DNA of 64,000 bases from the NCBI GenBank assembly GCA_013399015.1, contig VWZX01000899.1, forward strand, positions 62,001 to 126,000, given 5' to 3'. Of the stretch, positions 34,929-47,940 are shown one piece after another (position 1 is the stretch's first letter; each line of letters opens with the position of its first letter). Under the pieces are notes generated by a model. The model worked only from the letters and a program-made list of their open reading frames with translations, was not told the DNA's origin and did no database searches. Source of the DNA: Galbula dea. Taxonomy: Eukaryota > Chordata > Aves > Piciformes > Galbulidae. Made by a program: the position numbers and the translations under genes.

Positions 34929-37900
34929 GGGCTCATCACTGAAAGGGTCAATGGGAACAGAAGCAAAGGCCCAACAGGAATGAGGGGAAGGAGGGAGAGG
35001 GACAGCAGAAGGAAAGGAGTGGTGGCAAGTGTCCAAATTCCAGGTATTAAGTTAGCTCCATTCACACAACCCCCCAAAATGACATGTTCCTAGCATATCT
35101 GTCAAATATTCAAAATATAAGGGTGCTGTCTAAGCTCCACTGGACTACTGAGTGCCAGGGTTTAAAAGTTTGACATTTACAAGGTACCTTAACTTATGTT
35201 TTTTAAAGGCATATGGATGCTGACCAGCTAAGCAAACCCCATGCCTTGTTCTCTTGTCATGAAATACACTTTGATAGTGCTATGAGCAGAACATAACTGA
35301 TGATGAGGAAGCTCACTGCAGAGTGGAGAGACCTGTGTGGTGGTGTCCATGTTAACATTGTTATATACGGTGTCCTGGGCAGTACGGAGGGAGCAAGATC
35401 CTCCTTTATAGAGTAACCCAGGGCTTGATGCCAGGGATTTTGGTCTAGCTTGCTCATTTCCACTGCCTATGGAGGTGTCCAGCAGGAACTGCTGATCATT
35501 GAGCTTCTACTTCCTTGGGCTTCCTCCTCCTCCAAACTTCTCTCAAACAGCGAAAGTACCAGTCCCTGATGCTTGAAGTCTGAGTGCTCTGTGTCATCCT
35601 GTCCTACAAAGCCCTGAGAGCTTGTGGATCCAGAAATGTATGTGCCTAGGAAATGTAAAAGAGCTCCAACTGCAGCCCTGATGCTGAAGTGATGGCCCTG
35701 GTGCACATTTGTAATCAGCCATGCTGAACTGTAGCCCAGGCCTCCAGGAGACAGGGTGACCACGTACCAGGGAAGCTATCACAGAAAGCAAGCTGTGACA
35801 ATAATGTTTGGAAACCACTCTGGGATGAAAGACATGCTGCAGATTAGGTATCTAAACAATCGATGTTTCCACACTGAGGCCTTAATCTCAGGCCTCTCAG
35901 ATCATGCACAAGTTAAAAGATCAATGCATGCTTCAGGTAAATCCCAACCTCTTTACAGTAGCCCTGTGGACTTTACTTGTATTTTGCTACATGTTAGTAG
36001 CAAGCAAAGCCATGCTAATTCTATGTACATGGTGCTGAACCAGGTTCCTGGTGAGATACATTTCCATGTCTTCATTGATGCAGGCTAGCTGAGGATTTGG
36101 TCCACTGCTTAGCAAGTTTTTATGTGAAAATATTATTTGGAAGCTCCCTTTGATATTTCCCTTGGTGCTGAGCATATTACATAGCAGGAGTTACCTAAAG
36201 ATTAGAGTCGAAGTCAGGATTTTTGTGCAGCTCCTACAGCTGTGTTCCTTGTTGCACAGTATAAAAAGCATCTGCATAATTTCAGTTTTGGAGCAAATGT
36301 GGACTTCGTTGGACAACATTATCCACAATGGAGGGGAAGCCATTGGGGACATGAAGATTCCTGTTTGTGTAACGTTTTTACATGTCAAATTTGCAACTCT
36401 ATCAGTTTTGGCGAGTGCGACTCAGACTGATGGTGACTGGAAGTAGAACATGATAATTGTAAGGAAAAAGGCCTGGAGCCCAACAAGATACTGTGGGGTG
36501 ACAGGCAGCCGTATGGGATGGGGATGTGGACACACTCCCTGCTGGCATGTGGGATTCAAGTGGGAGAAGAGCTGATAAGTCTGCCACTTGGGACTTCCAG
36601 TGTCAGAACGAATGGCAAAATAAACATTTCAGCACATGCACGTGTCTTCTTGGCCTGGAGATATCCCCTGGGTGGATTTAATTCTTTTGGGGTAAAGTTG
36701 TTGGGATTTCTTTAGACTCACAGACTCCGGAGCACAAAGAGCATCCTTAGGCATAAGTATGGTCACATTTACTCAGTAGCTATTTCTCTAGGATGATTGA
36801 AGGATATAAGTGTTCTCAAGTGAGGATAACCTACTCTGGTATTAATCATGCAGCATCACCTTACCCCTTTAAAGTCCTCTGGTTTTGGTTCCTGTGGCTT
36901 TAAAAGAGAAGATTTCAAGACCTGTCTTGCTTAAACTCCCATAAATTACTTAAGCAAGGTTACATGAATGTGGTTCTTTACAGGCTAAAGTGGTTACAAA
37001 ATAGGCATTTTCAGACCATAAATATGTGAGTTTAGGCTCATCTTGTCTGAATTTTAGACCACAGAAGACCTGGGACACTCTGTAAAACTACCAGTATTTG
37101 TGTATTAAACAGACAGTCAGCAGCCACAAAGAGTAAGTGGGATAACTTAAACCAGTTAACCAAACGTCAAGCTCTGTCAAAATAACAAATTAATTTCTAC
37201 AAGGCTCTGCTAATGAAGTTATTAAAGGACAGGAGCAGAATTAATATCAGTTCTTAGATCAAAGCTGATCTCCTCCTCTGCTGGAATTCTAAATTTTTTT
37301 GCTAAAGAAAGTAATACAATTCTGTAACATATCTATCCCACTACCTTCTTCATGCCATTTATCAAAAGTAAATTAGCATTAGGCATTGTTACTAAGGTAA
37401 ACAGTAAGTGGACTAAACCTTAAAGGAGTTGTAAGTAAATGAGGAATTTTAACTGAGTGTGGATTTTTCTGGTTTAGTTCAGTGGCAATTTGTATTTGAA
37501 CTGGCAGTTAGACATATTTATCTGTGAGCTGAAGGAAAATCATAATCTGGAGATAAGGCAAAGACTGTCTGAATGGTAAAAGCCAGGATGACTAAGCAGT
37601 GACATAAACTGGTTTGAATTGGCTTGGTAAGCATAGCCTGGTGAAATTAAGTGGCACAGTTAAAATGTCAGCTTATATAACTTAGAATAAAAAAACCTCA
37701 GACCTCACCTACAGGAAAAGAGGCTTTACCCTCAAAACCAAAAGGCCCTACTGGTTATACTGGACCAGAAGGAAAGCAGAGGGTTGCAGTGTACTACTCC
37801 ATTTCTCTTTACCAGTAATGCTCGCACAAATAAAGATGTCACTGAGCTCTGTGCTTGGGTCTGGTGAGACTGATACTGAAATACTGCAGGTTCAGCAAGT

Positions 37901-38989
37901 TCTGCTTGTAAGGTGTATACCCAGAGAGCACAGAAACAGTTGTAAAACAAAATCAAGGACTGGAGAGAAATTACTTAGATGGAGCTTCTTATGTGTGTTT
38001 ATCCTCCACAAAGGTCCTCCAGAGAGGCATCTTCACAGGAAGGGAAGGTTGAACACCAAATGGCTTTATAGTCCAGTGAAGTGAAGCATAACCTGAAGCT
38101 GTGGCTGGAAGCTGAAGCTGGACAAATTAAGCTGAAAAGTAACATGTGTTTTTATTAGAGTGAGCCTAATCACTGGAATACGCTAGGGGTGAAAGGAGGA
38201 GGGTGGATTCTCTGTCTCCTAAAGTCTTTACACCCAGACAGATGTCTTTCTGGAGATAAGTCTTCAGCAAAACACTATTTATTGGACTCCATGCAAAGGT
38301 GACTTGGTGAAATGTAATGACCTGTGATATATAACAGGTCAGACTGGATAACAGAGCAGCCCCTCCTAGCCTGGAGCATTACAAATCTATGAACACTTAA
38401 ACTTTGGAAGTTATGACAGCAAGCTGCAATATTTTTCTCTGCTGAGATTTCTCCAAAGCTCTTAAATAAATTGTCTTATACTTAGCTTGCTAACCAGCTT
38501 GATACATGAACAGATTTTTTTTTTTCTTTGAGATGTGCAGGGGATTTTTAAATTTTGTTTTTTGGAAGAAAGATTTATAAGATTCTTTGTTTTTCTTTTT
38601 TAAGCACAGTTGAGAGGCTCTAATTTTAAAGCTTTCCAAGACTGGAGAGAATCCATAGATTGCACATTAGGCTTCACCAAGTTGTGTCATTTCAGTGTGT
38701 TTAGTATTTCAAAACATTTCCCGTGGCAGGTTTGGTTTTGCACTTTCCATGTACCCCGATATTGGCTCTAACTTCAACTTTACCATGCTGTAGGCTGCCC
38801 ATACTCCATCAGAAATTTTATATAAAATACAAGATTTTGACAAAGCAAGATGATACATGAACTGTATTCTGCTAACAGGGAGCTTTAAACTACACACTTC
38901 TCACAATGGCAGCCAAGGTCAGAAATCATCTCTCTCACACTTTCCCTCCTCTTTTGAAACTATTGATTTTGTATTATCAGTAGAGACAT

Positions 38990-39016
38990 GCTCCTGAGAC
39001 TCAGTGTCTCAGGAGC
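38990..39016. repeat. Perfect 11-bp inverted repeat with 5-base loop
   Basis: GCTCCTGAGAC (38990-39000) and GTCTCAGGAGC (39006-39016) flank TCAGT. This would be a stable hairpin in either strand's RNA. Pairing does not continue beyond the 11 bp and no T run follows, so neither a microRNA precursor nor a terminator is indicated. Confidence 0.9.
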
Positions 39017-39756
39017 TGCTCTCCACAGCAGCATCTGCTTGGAAGATTCTGTGAGGAGGAAAGGTTGCTAGATACAACTAAAAAATAAGATATTTGAGTC
39101 CTTCATTGAGGAAGCATTTTAAACAGGTGCTTAGGTCCATCAATGCAACATAAATAAATGATCTGCAGAAACATTGCAGCATATACTTCAACATACCCCT
39201 GTGCTGCCAGTCCTAATAAGTTATGGCTTCAGTCTACTGGAGGAGCTGTGTAATTCAAAGTGCAGGAGAAGTCCTTTGATTTTAATGGGGTTGTTTGTGT
39301 ACTCAAAACCTTTCACTTCCTAAGTGCAGAACTGGAATAAAGTGCTCTGAAAACCAAAAGGAAGCAAACAGGTGAGCACACACCACTTATTCTGATGTCC
39401 TATATTTGCTAGTCACAGTAACTAGTTCTGTAGGTCTTGGAAAGGATGGAAGAGTTGTGAGGCCTGCTATTCTTTTGGGAAGAGTGGGGAGGCTGTTAGG
39501 GGAAGGGGGAAAAACTCTCAAATTTAAACATTTTACAGTAGTTTCAGGAGTAAATGAAAACCTAAACCTTAACCTGGTAGAAACAAACAGGTGTTTACCT
39601 GAGATACTCAGCAGTTTAACTGTAAGCAGGGAATTCTTTTGGCAATGGATTGATGGTTGTTTGGTTTGCTGCTAAAGAGGCAATGGCTGATGATTTCACT
39701 TCTTGTAATTCTTCCCTTGTTTCCCCTCTCTCCACCCTATAGTTAATGTAATCACT

Positions 39757-39768
39757 AAAAAAAAAAAA
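39757..39768 (+). repeat. A homopolymer (12)
   Basis: Run of 12 A; simple low-complexity sequence. Confidence 0.9.
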
Positions 39769-39874
39769 GCAAATGAAAGTTTAGCTTTCTTTTTTAGCAG
39801 AGTTTATTACTTCCAACACAGTGTTAACATAATCTCACAGCTGACTGAACACTACCCTCTGACCTTTCTTTCCT

Positions 39875-39970
39875 TGGGGACAAACTCAGGTTTAATTGAC
39901 GTTTGTGTCTGTGAGCCCTGCCGAGGGGAGATTAGCAGTGGCTTAGCTAATTAGTATTTAAATGTTCACT
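39875..39970. promoter_or_regulatory. Possible regulatory stretch with homeodomain cores
   Basis: The palindrome CTAATTAG (39947-39954), the core of Q50 homeodomain sites, is followed one base later by the palindrome ATTTAAAT (39956-39963). The sequence before it carries two CpGs in an otherwise CpG-poor region. This is suggestive only: such AT-rich palindromes also arise by chance. Confidence 0.18.
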
Positions 39971-42360
39971 AATGTTGCAATGGATTTGTCAATTACAATC
40001 TTATTAAAAATTGATCCAAAGATTTCACTTTTTGGAAAAAAAGCAGAGATGTCAGAGCTGATTCAATTTCTCAAAAGGATTAAAGAAAAAATCAAATCTG
40101 CTGTTATAATCTTTTCAGTCATGCTGGAAGGCAAGGAAAGAATTTTTAACTTGGAGATGGACTATGTTTCTCAAGATGCAAATATGTTCACTTCTTGTTG
40201 CTAGGTTGAAAAATTTAAGGATGCACAAAATCTTATCAGGACTAGTTGGAGATATTCACACAGTAAATTGTTTTGTTGATGTTCTACTCTTCCAAGAAAA
40301 CCTTTATGGTTTGAAGAATCTTCCTGATAATTTTAACACATGACATTAAAACAATTCTATTTGTCATCCAGGACATCAATCTCTTTAGTGTTGCTCACAT
40401 TATACATGGTCACACCTTTCACCCAGTGCATTAAGTGCTATCTGTAACAGTTTTTAGCCAAGGAGTTTCAGTTTCAAATTCAATCCACATTTTATACAGT
40501 AAATGATGAAGGTAGCTTCTGGATGTGGAAAACAGCCAGCTGATCAAAACAGTCACAGCTGAAACCCTCATTCTGACTTGATAGTTGAGGTGGGGTAACA
40601 TACTAAGACAACTTGCTTTGAACCAACCTACTTTCCACTAATGCATTTCAACACATAGGGAAAATAAGTAAATATGTTAAAGTTGGAGTAAAGTTTGAAA
40701 TTCGGTGCCTTAAAGGTAATTTTTAAACCCATTTCAGAAGCCATCCATACACCCTAAATATACTTGATTTGATAACTTTTTTGTTTCTTTGTTTATTGTG
40801 TAATGAACAACTAAGAAAAGATGCTTTGGACTGAACAAATTGAGAGAGTGTTTTCAGGTTAACCTGAAGCAAACTAACATTTAATTTTCAGATATTTTGG
40901 TTAAACTTAAGCAAAGGAAAGGTACCCCAAAGTGTCAGAACAAAATACATACTTTCAGAATTGTTTTTTCTAATGCACTTAGAAACTAACACCAATTTCA
41001 GAACCATTCTAACTTACCCAGATATTTTAATTCAGGTGCTTTTTTCTTGCTGAGCTCTATTTCCAAGAACTTGTCTCATAAGAGCTCCTCTTTTCACACC
41101 TCTGCAATGAAACTCTCTCCCTCCATCTCTTCTCACACCCACCACCCTTTGGGTGTCTTCTTGCCCCACTGTTCTTCATCCCTATTTCATGGCCTCCTTA
41201 GAAAGGGCAGTAGTATGCTCAGGCTCACAGGCTGTCAGCAGGGGTGTTACCAGCACACAGTGAATGCAAACCTGGGGAGACCCAGCCCTGAATCACTAAA
41301 ACTCTCTGTAGTCCCTGACCTGATGAGATACAGTGCTCTGTCCTCTCTGAAATACTCCCCTGGATACCAAAAGCCATTAGTTAGAGTTATCAGGGATAAT
41401 TATTGGTGCTGAGTTTGAGGTATCGAAGCAGAGGCATGGGGAGAGAAAATTCAGAGAGGAAATCACCTCTGCATCCTGCAGGGTAGTCTGGCACTGAAAA
41501 GCCCCAGCCTTTCTGCTGGAAAATGGATGTCTGAGGTAGTCCCAGGACATTTTCCTGCCTCCCCCAATTCCTGATACCATGGGTGTTGGAAAAAAGCCTT
41601 GATAGGGGGAAATGTAAACAGAGAAAGGCATCTGGGGACTGTAGCCAGCAACTGTGTTTTGGCACTGTGAGCCAAACCACAGCCTTGGTGCTGCAAGGAA
41701 GATATCTGCTGGGGTCACTGCACAATGAGGGGAACCAAATGGAGGCAAATATCTCTCATCTCCATTGTCTGCTAAGGGATGGGAATGAGGACAAGGGGCA
41801 GTGGAATCATTTAGCAGCCCAACCAGGTTTTGAGGAGGGAGAGGGTACCCATACTACGCTGTGGCTCTTATTGGAATTATCAATGGGATGTGGGCTATGA
41901 CCAAATTCATGTGCCACCTCCTGATGATGAGCCCAAACCACTGCTACCACATCCCCATGGGAGCTGTGGGGCAGGCGATGTTACACTGCACCCACGTGTC
42001 TCACTGAGATCCAGGGCTGGCAGAAGAGGGAGGGATGGGAGGATGGTGCAAGGCAATCTTGACCCCCTACCCAAATCCCACCTTAGCTTATCAGCTCATC
42101 CTTGTAGGGTGGTAAATGTGGTGTCAGTGAATGGGGAGCAACTGTGTGTAGCCAAAATAGAAGTAAATGGAAATGGAACAACTTTCTGTATCAGATTAAC
42201 ATCCCTTGAAAACAGGTAGGAAAAAAGGAACTAGACTGATTTGGGTTGCTTATAAAAAGCATTTGATGACAGTAGCAGGACGTGGTGTTTGTCTTTACTG
42301 GATTCTCATATCTGTGCAGATCATTGCCTTACAAAATAATGCATACAATAGTTCCTTTAC

Positions 42361-42439
42361 TTTTTTTTTTTTGGTGGTGGTGGGTTTTTGTTTGTTTTTG
42401 TTTGGGTTGTTTTTTTGTTGTTTTTTTGTATTTTTTTTT
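42361..42439 (+). repeat. T/G-rich low-complexity tract
   Basis: About 80 bases made almost only of T and G, with T runs broken by GGTGGTGGTGGG and repeated GTTTG units. No C occurs until 42440. It yields a spurious Phe/Val-rich frame and is likely length-variable. Confidence 0.93.
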
Positions 42440-42934
42440 CTAATTGAAAAGCCAACATGACCTGAGTGAAAAGACAGAAAAGGTCTGGTTTTATTAAAAA
42501 TGTTTGTTGAGGGAAATGAATAATGAAAGCAGTGTTGCAGTTGTTAAAAGATATTTATAGCAAAACAATATATATTTATATGGTTTTGTCATCTTTGCTC
42601 CCCAAAATATTTGTAGTACAGGAAGAGCCAGTTCACTTCCTGGCTTATTGTATAATATAGTGTGCTAGCCTTAATGTTTTGTTAGTAAGAGATGACTGAC
42701 CAGGGTTCATAACAGCCCTGCAAGAAATGGGTCACTCAGACTGGGCAGGAGAGGGATGACAGCCATATGAGGCAGCTCACCTGCACTACCAGAGGAAACT
42801 AATAAAATTGTATAGCCAAATTTATTCCCAAGAGATAAAAATATTAAGTATCCACGTAGCCTAAGTTAGTTAACCACCAGATTCCTAAGAGGAAATACAG
42901 TAAGAATGTATTAAGTGCCAAATTATGTGTAGTA

Positions 42935-43272
42935 ACATAGATTTATAGATCATACAATGTTTTAGGTTGGAAGGGACACCCTGCAGTGAGCAGGAACTTC
43001 TTCAAGTACATCAGGTTGCTTAGAGCCCAATCTACACTGACCTGGAATGTTTCCAGGGATGGGGTTTCTACCACCTCTCTGGGCAACCTGTGCCAGTATT
43101 TCACCACCCTCTGTAAAAATTTCTTCCTCTAACCTAGTCTAAATCTCTTGTCCTTTAGTTTAAAACCATTACCCCTTGTGCTGTCACAACAGGCCCTGCT
43201 AAAATGATTGTCCCCATTTATCTTACAGGTCTGAAAGGCTGCAATAAGGTCTCCCCTGCAATACAGTCTCCC
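42935..43272 (-). mobile_element. CR1 LINE 3' fragment (~340 bp), fifth subfamily
   Basis: On the plus strand it starts at the degraded tail (ACATAGATTTATAGATCATA), then TTTTAGGTTGGAAGGGACA, GCAGTGAGCAGGAACTTCTT, GGTTGCTTAGAGCCCAATC, TAGTTTAAAACCATTACCCC and CTGAAAGGCTGCAATAAGGT. It aligns along its whole length with the 50622-51245 copy and stops where that copy continues, so it is 5'-truncated. Non-coding. Confidence 0.93.
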
Positions 43273-46200
43273 AATAAGGTATTGATTAGTTAATTTAAGT
43301 GACACATCTTCTACTGCCCAATATTCCTTTATGGATGAAAACTTTGCTTTTTGGTTTCATGAAGCCATGGCATGCAGCCTTACTGCTCAGGTCAACCTCT
43401 GCTCCTAGCAGCTATCAAGAAATAAATGCAATCAAAAAAAAGTTATTGCTCAGTCTGTGGAATTAAAGGGAAAGGTGGAAAGACAAAATAGGCCTTCCCG
43501 CATGTCAGTGAAGCATGCTATATTTTTAATCAACTTATTCTAGATACAAAAGCAAGCATATTTCATTTTGTGAAGGCATGAGGAAGGGAGAAAGGGGAAA
43601 GGCTACTGAAAAGGTAACTGGTAGATGGAGATCACCATCCTCTTTTGTAGTGACGTTGAAGCAAACCTGAAGTCACTTCTGTCCATTGAAAGCCCAGCCT
43701 ATAGAACACTCCCATTCAATTAAATTGGCTCTCAATTGACACAGTCTTCCTATGTGACTTTAAATGAAACTAAAAAAAAACCCCCACATCCTGATCTAAA
43801 ATTTTGACCTGGAATATTTCAGTCCATCAAAATTTTTGAGGGCTTGAGCAGTGGCTTCCTGCATACAAAAGGTGGGCAGCCCCATCTTCCAGGGACTGCT
43901 GCCTATCCATGTGTGCCCCAAGAGCAGGAGGCTGTGTGGAAACAGCTTTGGCCAGCTGGAACCCTATGGTGCAGGGAGGAAAGATCATAAAGGATCCAGT
44001 TATTTTAGATACTTTCACAGAGATTTTCTGCTTGGCTGAAGGCACAAGGAAACTCTCTTGCTCAGTGTTTTGCATAGCCAAGTGTTAAATCACTTCATAT
44101 CAGAGCTGAACCTCAACCTCATCATTGTTAATCTTCTTGATTGGTTAATTCATTGCTTTCTGTCAGAAGGTCTAAAATCTGAGTGTCAGCGATCAGCACA
44201 TGGAGATTTTCCAGCAGAGAAGAGTGGCTTCCCTTTTCCATCCCCTCTCCTCTACTGCTAAAGGCAGGAAGTATGCTTTCTGTTCGTTGTACTCCACTGT
44301 TTGCTGACAGCACAACCAGCCTGAGCTGCAGGTATATCCTTCTAACTCTCCCCATCCCGGCTCAACACAGCTTTTTACTCAGTATTCCTTATATCAAATA
44401 ATATTGGCCAGGATAACTACAGACTTCCTTGGACATGTGAAGGTATCAGCCCTGCGAATCTGACATCCTTGTTAATGAAAATAGTGCTATGAGGAGAAAA
44501 CAATCTTTAATCCCAAAAGCAGTCCCAGGATTTGGGGGGTTTTATATGTCATTGACAGAATTTACCATTTCACCAAAGGCTAAATCTTGATCTTTAAACA
44601 ACAGGACTGAGTTTGACTTCTAAGTGATTCTCTTGTGGTTAAGAGATCTCCTCCCCAGACTGTAGAACCATTGGTGCAAGCATTCTAGAAATGGCACTGT
44701 GGATCTGCAAGGTAAAAGACTCCTCTCTGCCTACCTTGTGCTGGCTAATGTTTCATTCATCCTCAAAGCAATCTATACAGGGCATCCAGATTGCCTCCTA
44801 GACAACATAACCATAGCAGACCTCTGCCCATGTTCCGGACACCTGCTCATGTTGTGGATCTTGCTTCCCAACAGCAAAGGAAGCGATAGTCAATGAATTA
44901 TGAAGGAATTTTCTCCTTATATCAGGCTTCGTGCCTTCAAGTCTCCATCAAACTTCTTAGCCAGCCACTTTGACTTAAGCATGCTGTCTGACTGGCACCT
45001 TAGCCACAGGATATTATTTCAGTTCTCTAGCTGATTGACTGAGAGGTTTATAAAATGAATCGAGAATAACAAAACAGATAAGGTGACACATGAACAAGCA
45101 AATGAATATGAGCATTTGGGTGATTAATAGATGTATCTCAAATACTCATATCAAGAAAACTTTGGTGGTGTAGATAGACTGTTAGCAAATAAAAGCAGGT
45201 TGCTAAAATGGTGCAAAAGGAGAACCACTCAAGAATCAAATGAATGTTTGAAAATAAAGTTTTGTGACCTGGTCAAACAGACTGTGGAAAAGAAACATCA
45301 ACTGCCAACAGACAGCAAGACTCTCTGAGACAACTCCTGTTATGTGCAGCCACGTGAACTTCACTGAATGCAGAAGTTCATCTCTGCAATTACTGTGCCT
45401 AGTGATGATTCTCCTTTCAACCACAGTCACTCCACTGGATGCCTCGGTGAAAGAGGCTGCCAAAAAATTGCTTACACAGTGTGTAGAGCACCGTTTCCCT
45501 CTGTGGGCTCTTTCTTGCAGCTTAACCCCACAGATCTGACAGAACCACAGCAGAGATTTTGCAGAGCAACTTCAGCCAAATTTGGAACACATGCTTCTGG
45601 TTAAAGCTGGGATATTTCATGCAGAGGATAATGTTTGCACTGAATGTCAATGTACATTGTGGTTTAGTCAGGATAATGCCTAGCCAGTGACCTTATTCAG
45701 CCCCAATTAGCTGATAACTGCCAGGGAGTCCACTTCCTCATTGTTAGGAGTGAACAAGGCAATCATGGGAGAAAGGTAGCAATAACAGGAACAGCTAATT
45801 AAACTGTGAGTAGCCGACAAGGCAAAGGGAGAAAAAGAAATGAGAGAGCTTCTAGATGGCTGCCAGCTGAAGATGAAGTAAGGATCTGGAGTCCAAGACA
45901 CAAACATAGGGCTCAAGTCAAGGTTCAGCTCTGCTTCTACAGCCTTCTCTTGAAAGCCCTTCAAGCACATTTATGCTTTGCAACACATCATCCTTGCAGT
46001 GATGCTCAGATAGGCACAGTCCCTGTGGCACAGAATGGTGTGATGCAGAGGTGCCAACCCTGGTCCCAAAATGATGGTGTCTGGGTGACTGCAGTGCCCT
46101 GACTGACCCCACCGCTCTACTTGTGGTGAAGACAGTGGTCATTTGCCAGCAGCAGCCCTGTGCTGTCCCACAAAAAATAGTAATGCCCTTTTCCTTATGA

Positions 46201-46709
46201 ACTGGTGGCATGCAAGGTTTGATACCACAGGGAGATCTGTATCTCAGGAGTTTTGGGGAGATATTATGGAAGTGGCATACTTTGTGAGAGTGCATTCCTG
46301 CACCTTCAAGAGAAGTGTAGTTCCCCTGGTCACTTTGTGTCCTGAAGCATTTTAGTATCAGCAACACTGATAATCCTCAGATTGGAAAAATCCTCTTTCT
46401 GAAATACACTTTTTGAGGTATTTTGCTGTACTAAATATATAGATCTGTGAGCAAAATCACATTTGGAGAACCTGAGGGAACTGTTCATACTGCCAAGATT
46501 TCTAGATGAGGGGAATTTTTTTGATCTAATCCTATTGCCACAGTCATGCCTTATACTTCCTGCACTGTCACTCCAATTCCAGTATTTTGTACATCACTCA
46601 GGAGAAAAATGTGTACTTATTCCAGCTTAAACATGCCTACAGAAAAACCCAATCACAGCTGTATAATTCTACTGAAATTATGAGGTACCAGGCTGAGAAT
46701 ATATGTTCA
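43273..46709. other. Unique sequence, nothing recognised
   Basis: About 3.4 kb with no recognised repeat. It includes the longest open frame of the window (45918-46367, minus, 149 codons), whose product I do not recognise. Overlapping frames on the plus strand (45806-46102) argue for chance. No exon is supported. Confidence 0.6.
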
Positions 46710-47002
46710 TTCTGCTTTCCCAAGTAACAAGTGATGTGACAGGAGGAAACAGTCTCAAGTTGCACCAAGGGAAGTTTAAATTGGATGTTAGGAAAAATTT
46801 CTTCCCTGAAGAGGTTGTCAAGCCCTGGAAGAGGCTGCCCAGGGAAGTAGTGGAGTCACCATCTCTGCAGGGATTTAAAAGACATGTAGACGTGCTGCTG
46901 AGAAACATAATTTAGTGGTGACCTTGAAGTGTTGGGTTAACAGTTGAACATGATGATCTTAAAGGTCTCTTCCAACCAAAATTATTCTATCGTTCTATGA
47001 TC
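46710..47002 (+). mobile_element. CR1 LINE 3' fragment (~290 bp), second subfamily
   Basis: Begins in the segment equivalent to 16395 of the 16-kb copy (CCCAAGTAACAAGTGATGTG) and continues to the tail ATTCTATCGTTCTATGATC. The frame 46703-46915 still reads as the end of ORF2 (GGNSLKLHQGKFKLDVRKNF, then PWKRLPREVVESPSLQGFKR), so this part of the old coding sequence is intact although the element as a whole is a 5'-truncated fragment. Confidence 0.93.
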
Positions 47003-47592
47003 TGGGCTAGATAATGAAATTTGACTCTCTGCTTCTATAGGAAATGTGGCCTTCCATGTGCTGCTTCAGGAGAACCATATTTCCTGAGCTGTATGGTCAG
47101 CATTACAAGTGAAAATTACTGATCTGTTACTGGTCAGTGCCCTACATTCCCTGTTTCATGGGCTAGTCTTTGTGCATCAGAAGAGTCCAGGGGTACAGCC
47201 CAGCAAACCCCTATGGCTTAAATTGCAAGTGTAGTGAGGCAAGGGCTATTTTTCACATAAGCCTGCCCAGGCTGTGAAGGGATCCCTGATTGTAGCAGAG
47301 AACTTGGAGCATTACTGCAATAATACAATACAATAAAGTGTAAGTCGTTAGGCAGAGAAGATAAAGGGCCACTTAAGGCAACCACTGACAGATGGGAGTG
47401 TGGCTCTGCGGCTCCAAGCAGGGAAAAGGGTTGGGTGCTTGCCCCTTCTGCCACTGAACCTCCTCACAAAGCCTGGAGAATAAAGCTTCATGGCATAATG
47501 GTGGTGGTGATGACAAGGGTAATAAGGCTCATGATAATAAGGACAAGCAGGGTTTCCATTTCCATTACCAGAGCAATCGATTGGGGTTTAAG

Positions 47593-47635
47593 ATTTTTTC
47601 TCTTCTTTTTTCTTTTTCTTTTTTTTCTTTTTTCC
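47593..47635 (+). repeat. Polypyrimidine (T-rich, TTTC/TTC) tract
   Basis: About 43 bases of only T and C with T runs of four to eight. Simple sequence, likely length-variable. A strong acceptor-like polypyrimidine stretch, but no exon follows that I can recognise. Confidence 0.9.
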
Positions 47636-47684
47636 TTCATCTCCTAAAGCAAGATCTGTAAGGGCTATGAGATAAAACCCTGGG

Positions 47685-47706
47685 AAAGACCTTTAAAAAG
47701 GTCTTT
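47685..47706. repeat. 22-bp near-palindrome
   Basis: AAAGACCTTT and AAAGGTCTTT are perfect reverse complements separated by AA. The sequence resembles the AAGGTC/GACCTT segment found in CR1 3' ends, but no other CR1 homology surrounds it. Confidence 0.88.
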
Positions 47707-47925
47707 GGAACCACTGTGGAATTTTAAAACCTAATCTGTAATTTAAAGAATAAAAACTAATACAGCTGGTGTGCAGTCCATTTCCATTAATAGGATGATA
47801 CTGCACAGTTTTTTTCCTCTCCATATAGGCTTTATTAAACATACAGGTGAAATGTTTTCTTTTTTTGTAGTTTCCCTCTCTAGAGAATCTGTGTTTGCAG
47901 AGTAATATGCAGCTTTTGGCCTGTT

Positions 47926-47940
47926 ACACACACACACACA
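47926..47940 (+). repeat. CA dinucleotide microsatellite
   Basis: About seven CA units, followed by TATACAT. Short and probably only weakly variable. Confidence 0.9.

Larger units (their letters stand above)
32109..42934. other. 10.8 kb of unique sequence without CR1; no gene seen
   Basis: The second longest repeat-free stretch of the window. It contains T tracts (32968-32981, 33946-33959, 38515-38525), an A tract (39757-39768), a T/G-rich tract (42361-42439), inverted repeats (34914-34928, 38990-39016) and a homeodomain-like motif pair (39947-39963). A run near 41390-41750 is open in all three minus frames for over 200 bp, but none of the products (77 to 123 codons) resembles a known protein. 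The frame 41830-42219 (+, 129 codons) is also unrecognised. I see no credible exon. Confidence 0.6.

Noticed and set aside
41377..41748. Region open in three minus-strand frames as a coding exon
   Set aside because: Three simultaneous open frames point to a chance lack of stop trinucleotides in a GC-richer patch, not to selection on one frame. None of the products is recognisable.
41830..42219. 129-codon frame (+) with Arg/Gly and Pro-rich parts
   Set aside because: No domain, no plausible splice structure, and composition explained by local GC content.
45918..46367. 149-codon open frame (-) as a possible gene
   Set aside because: Longest frame in the window, but the product is rich in His, Cys and Ser, matches no family I know, and is overlapped by open frames on the other strand.
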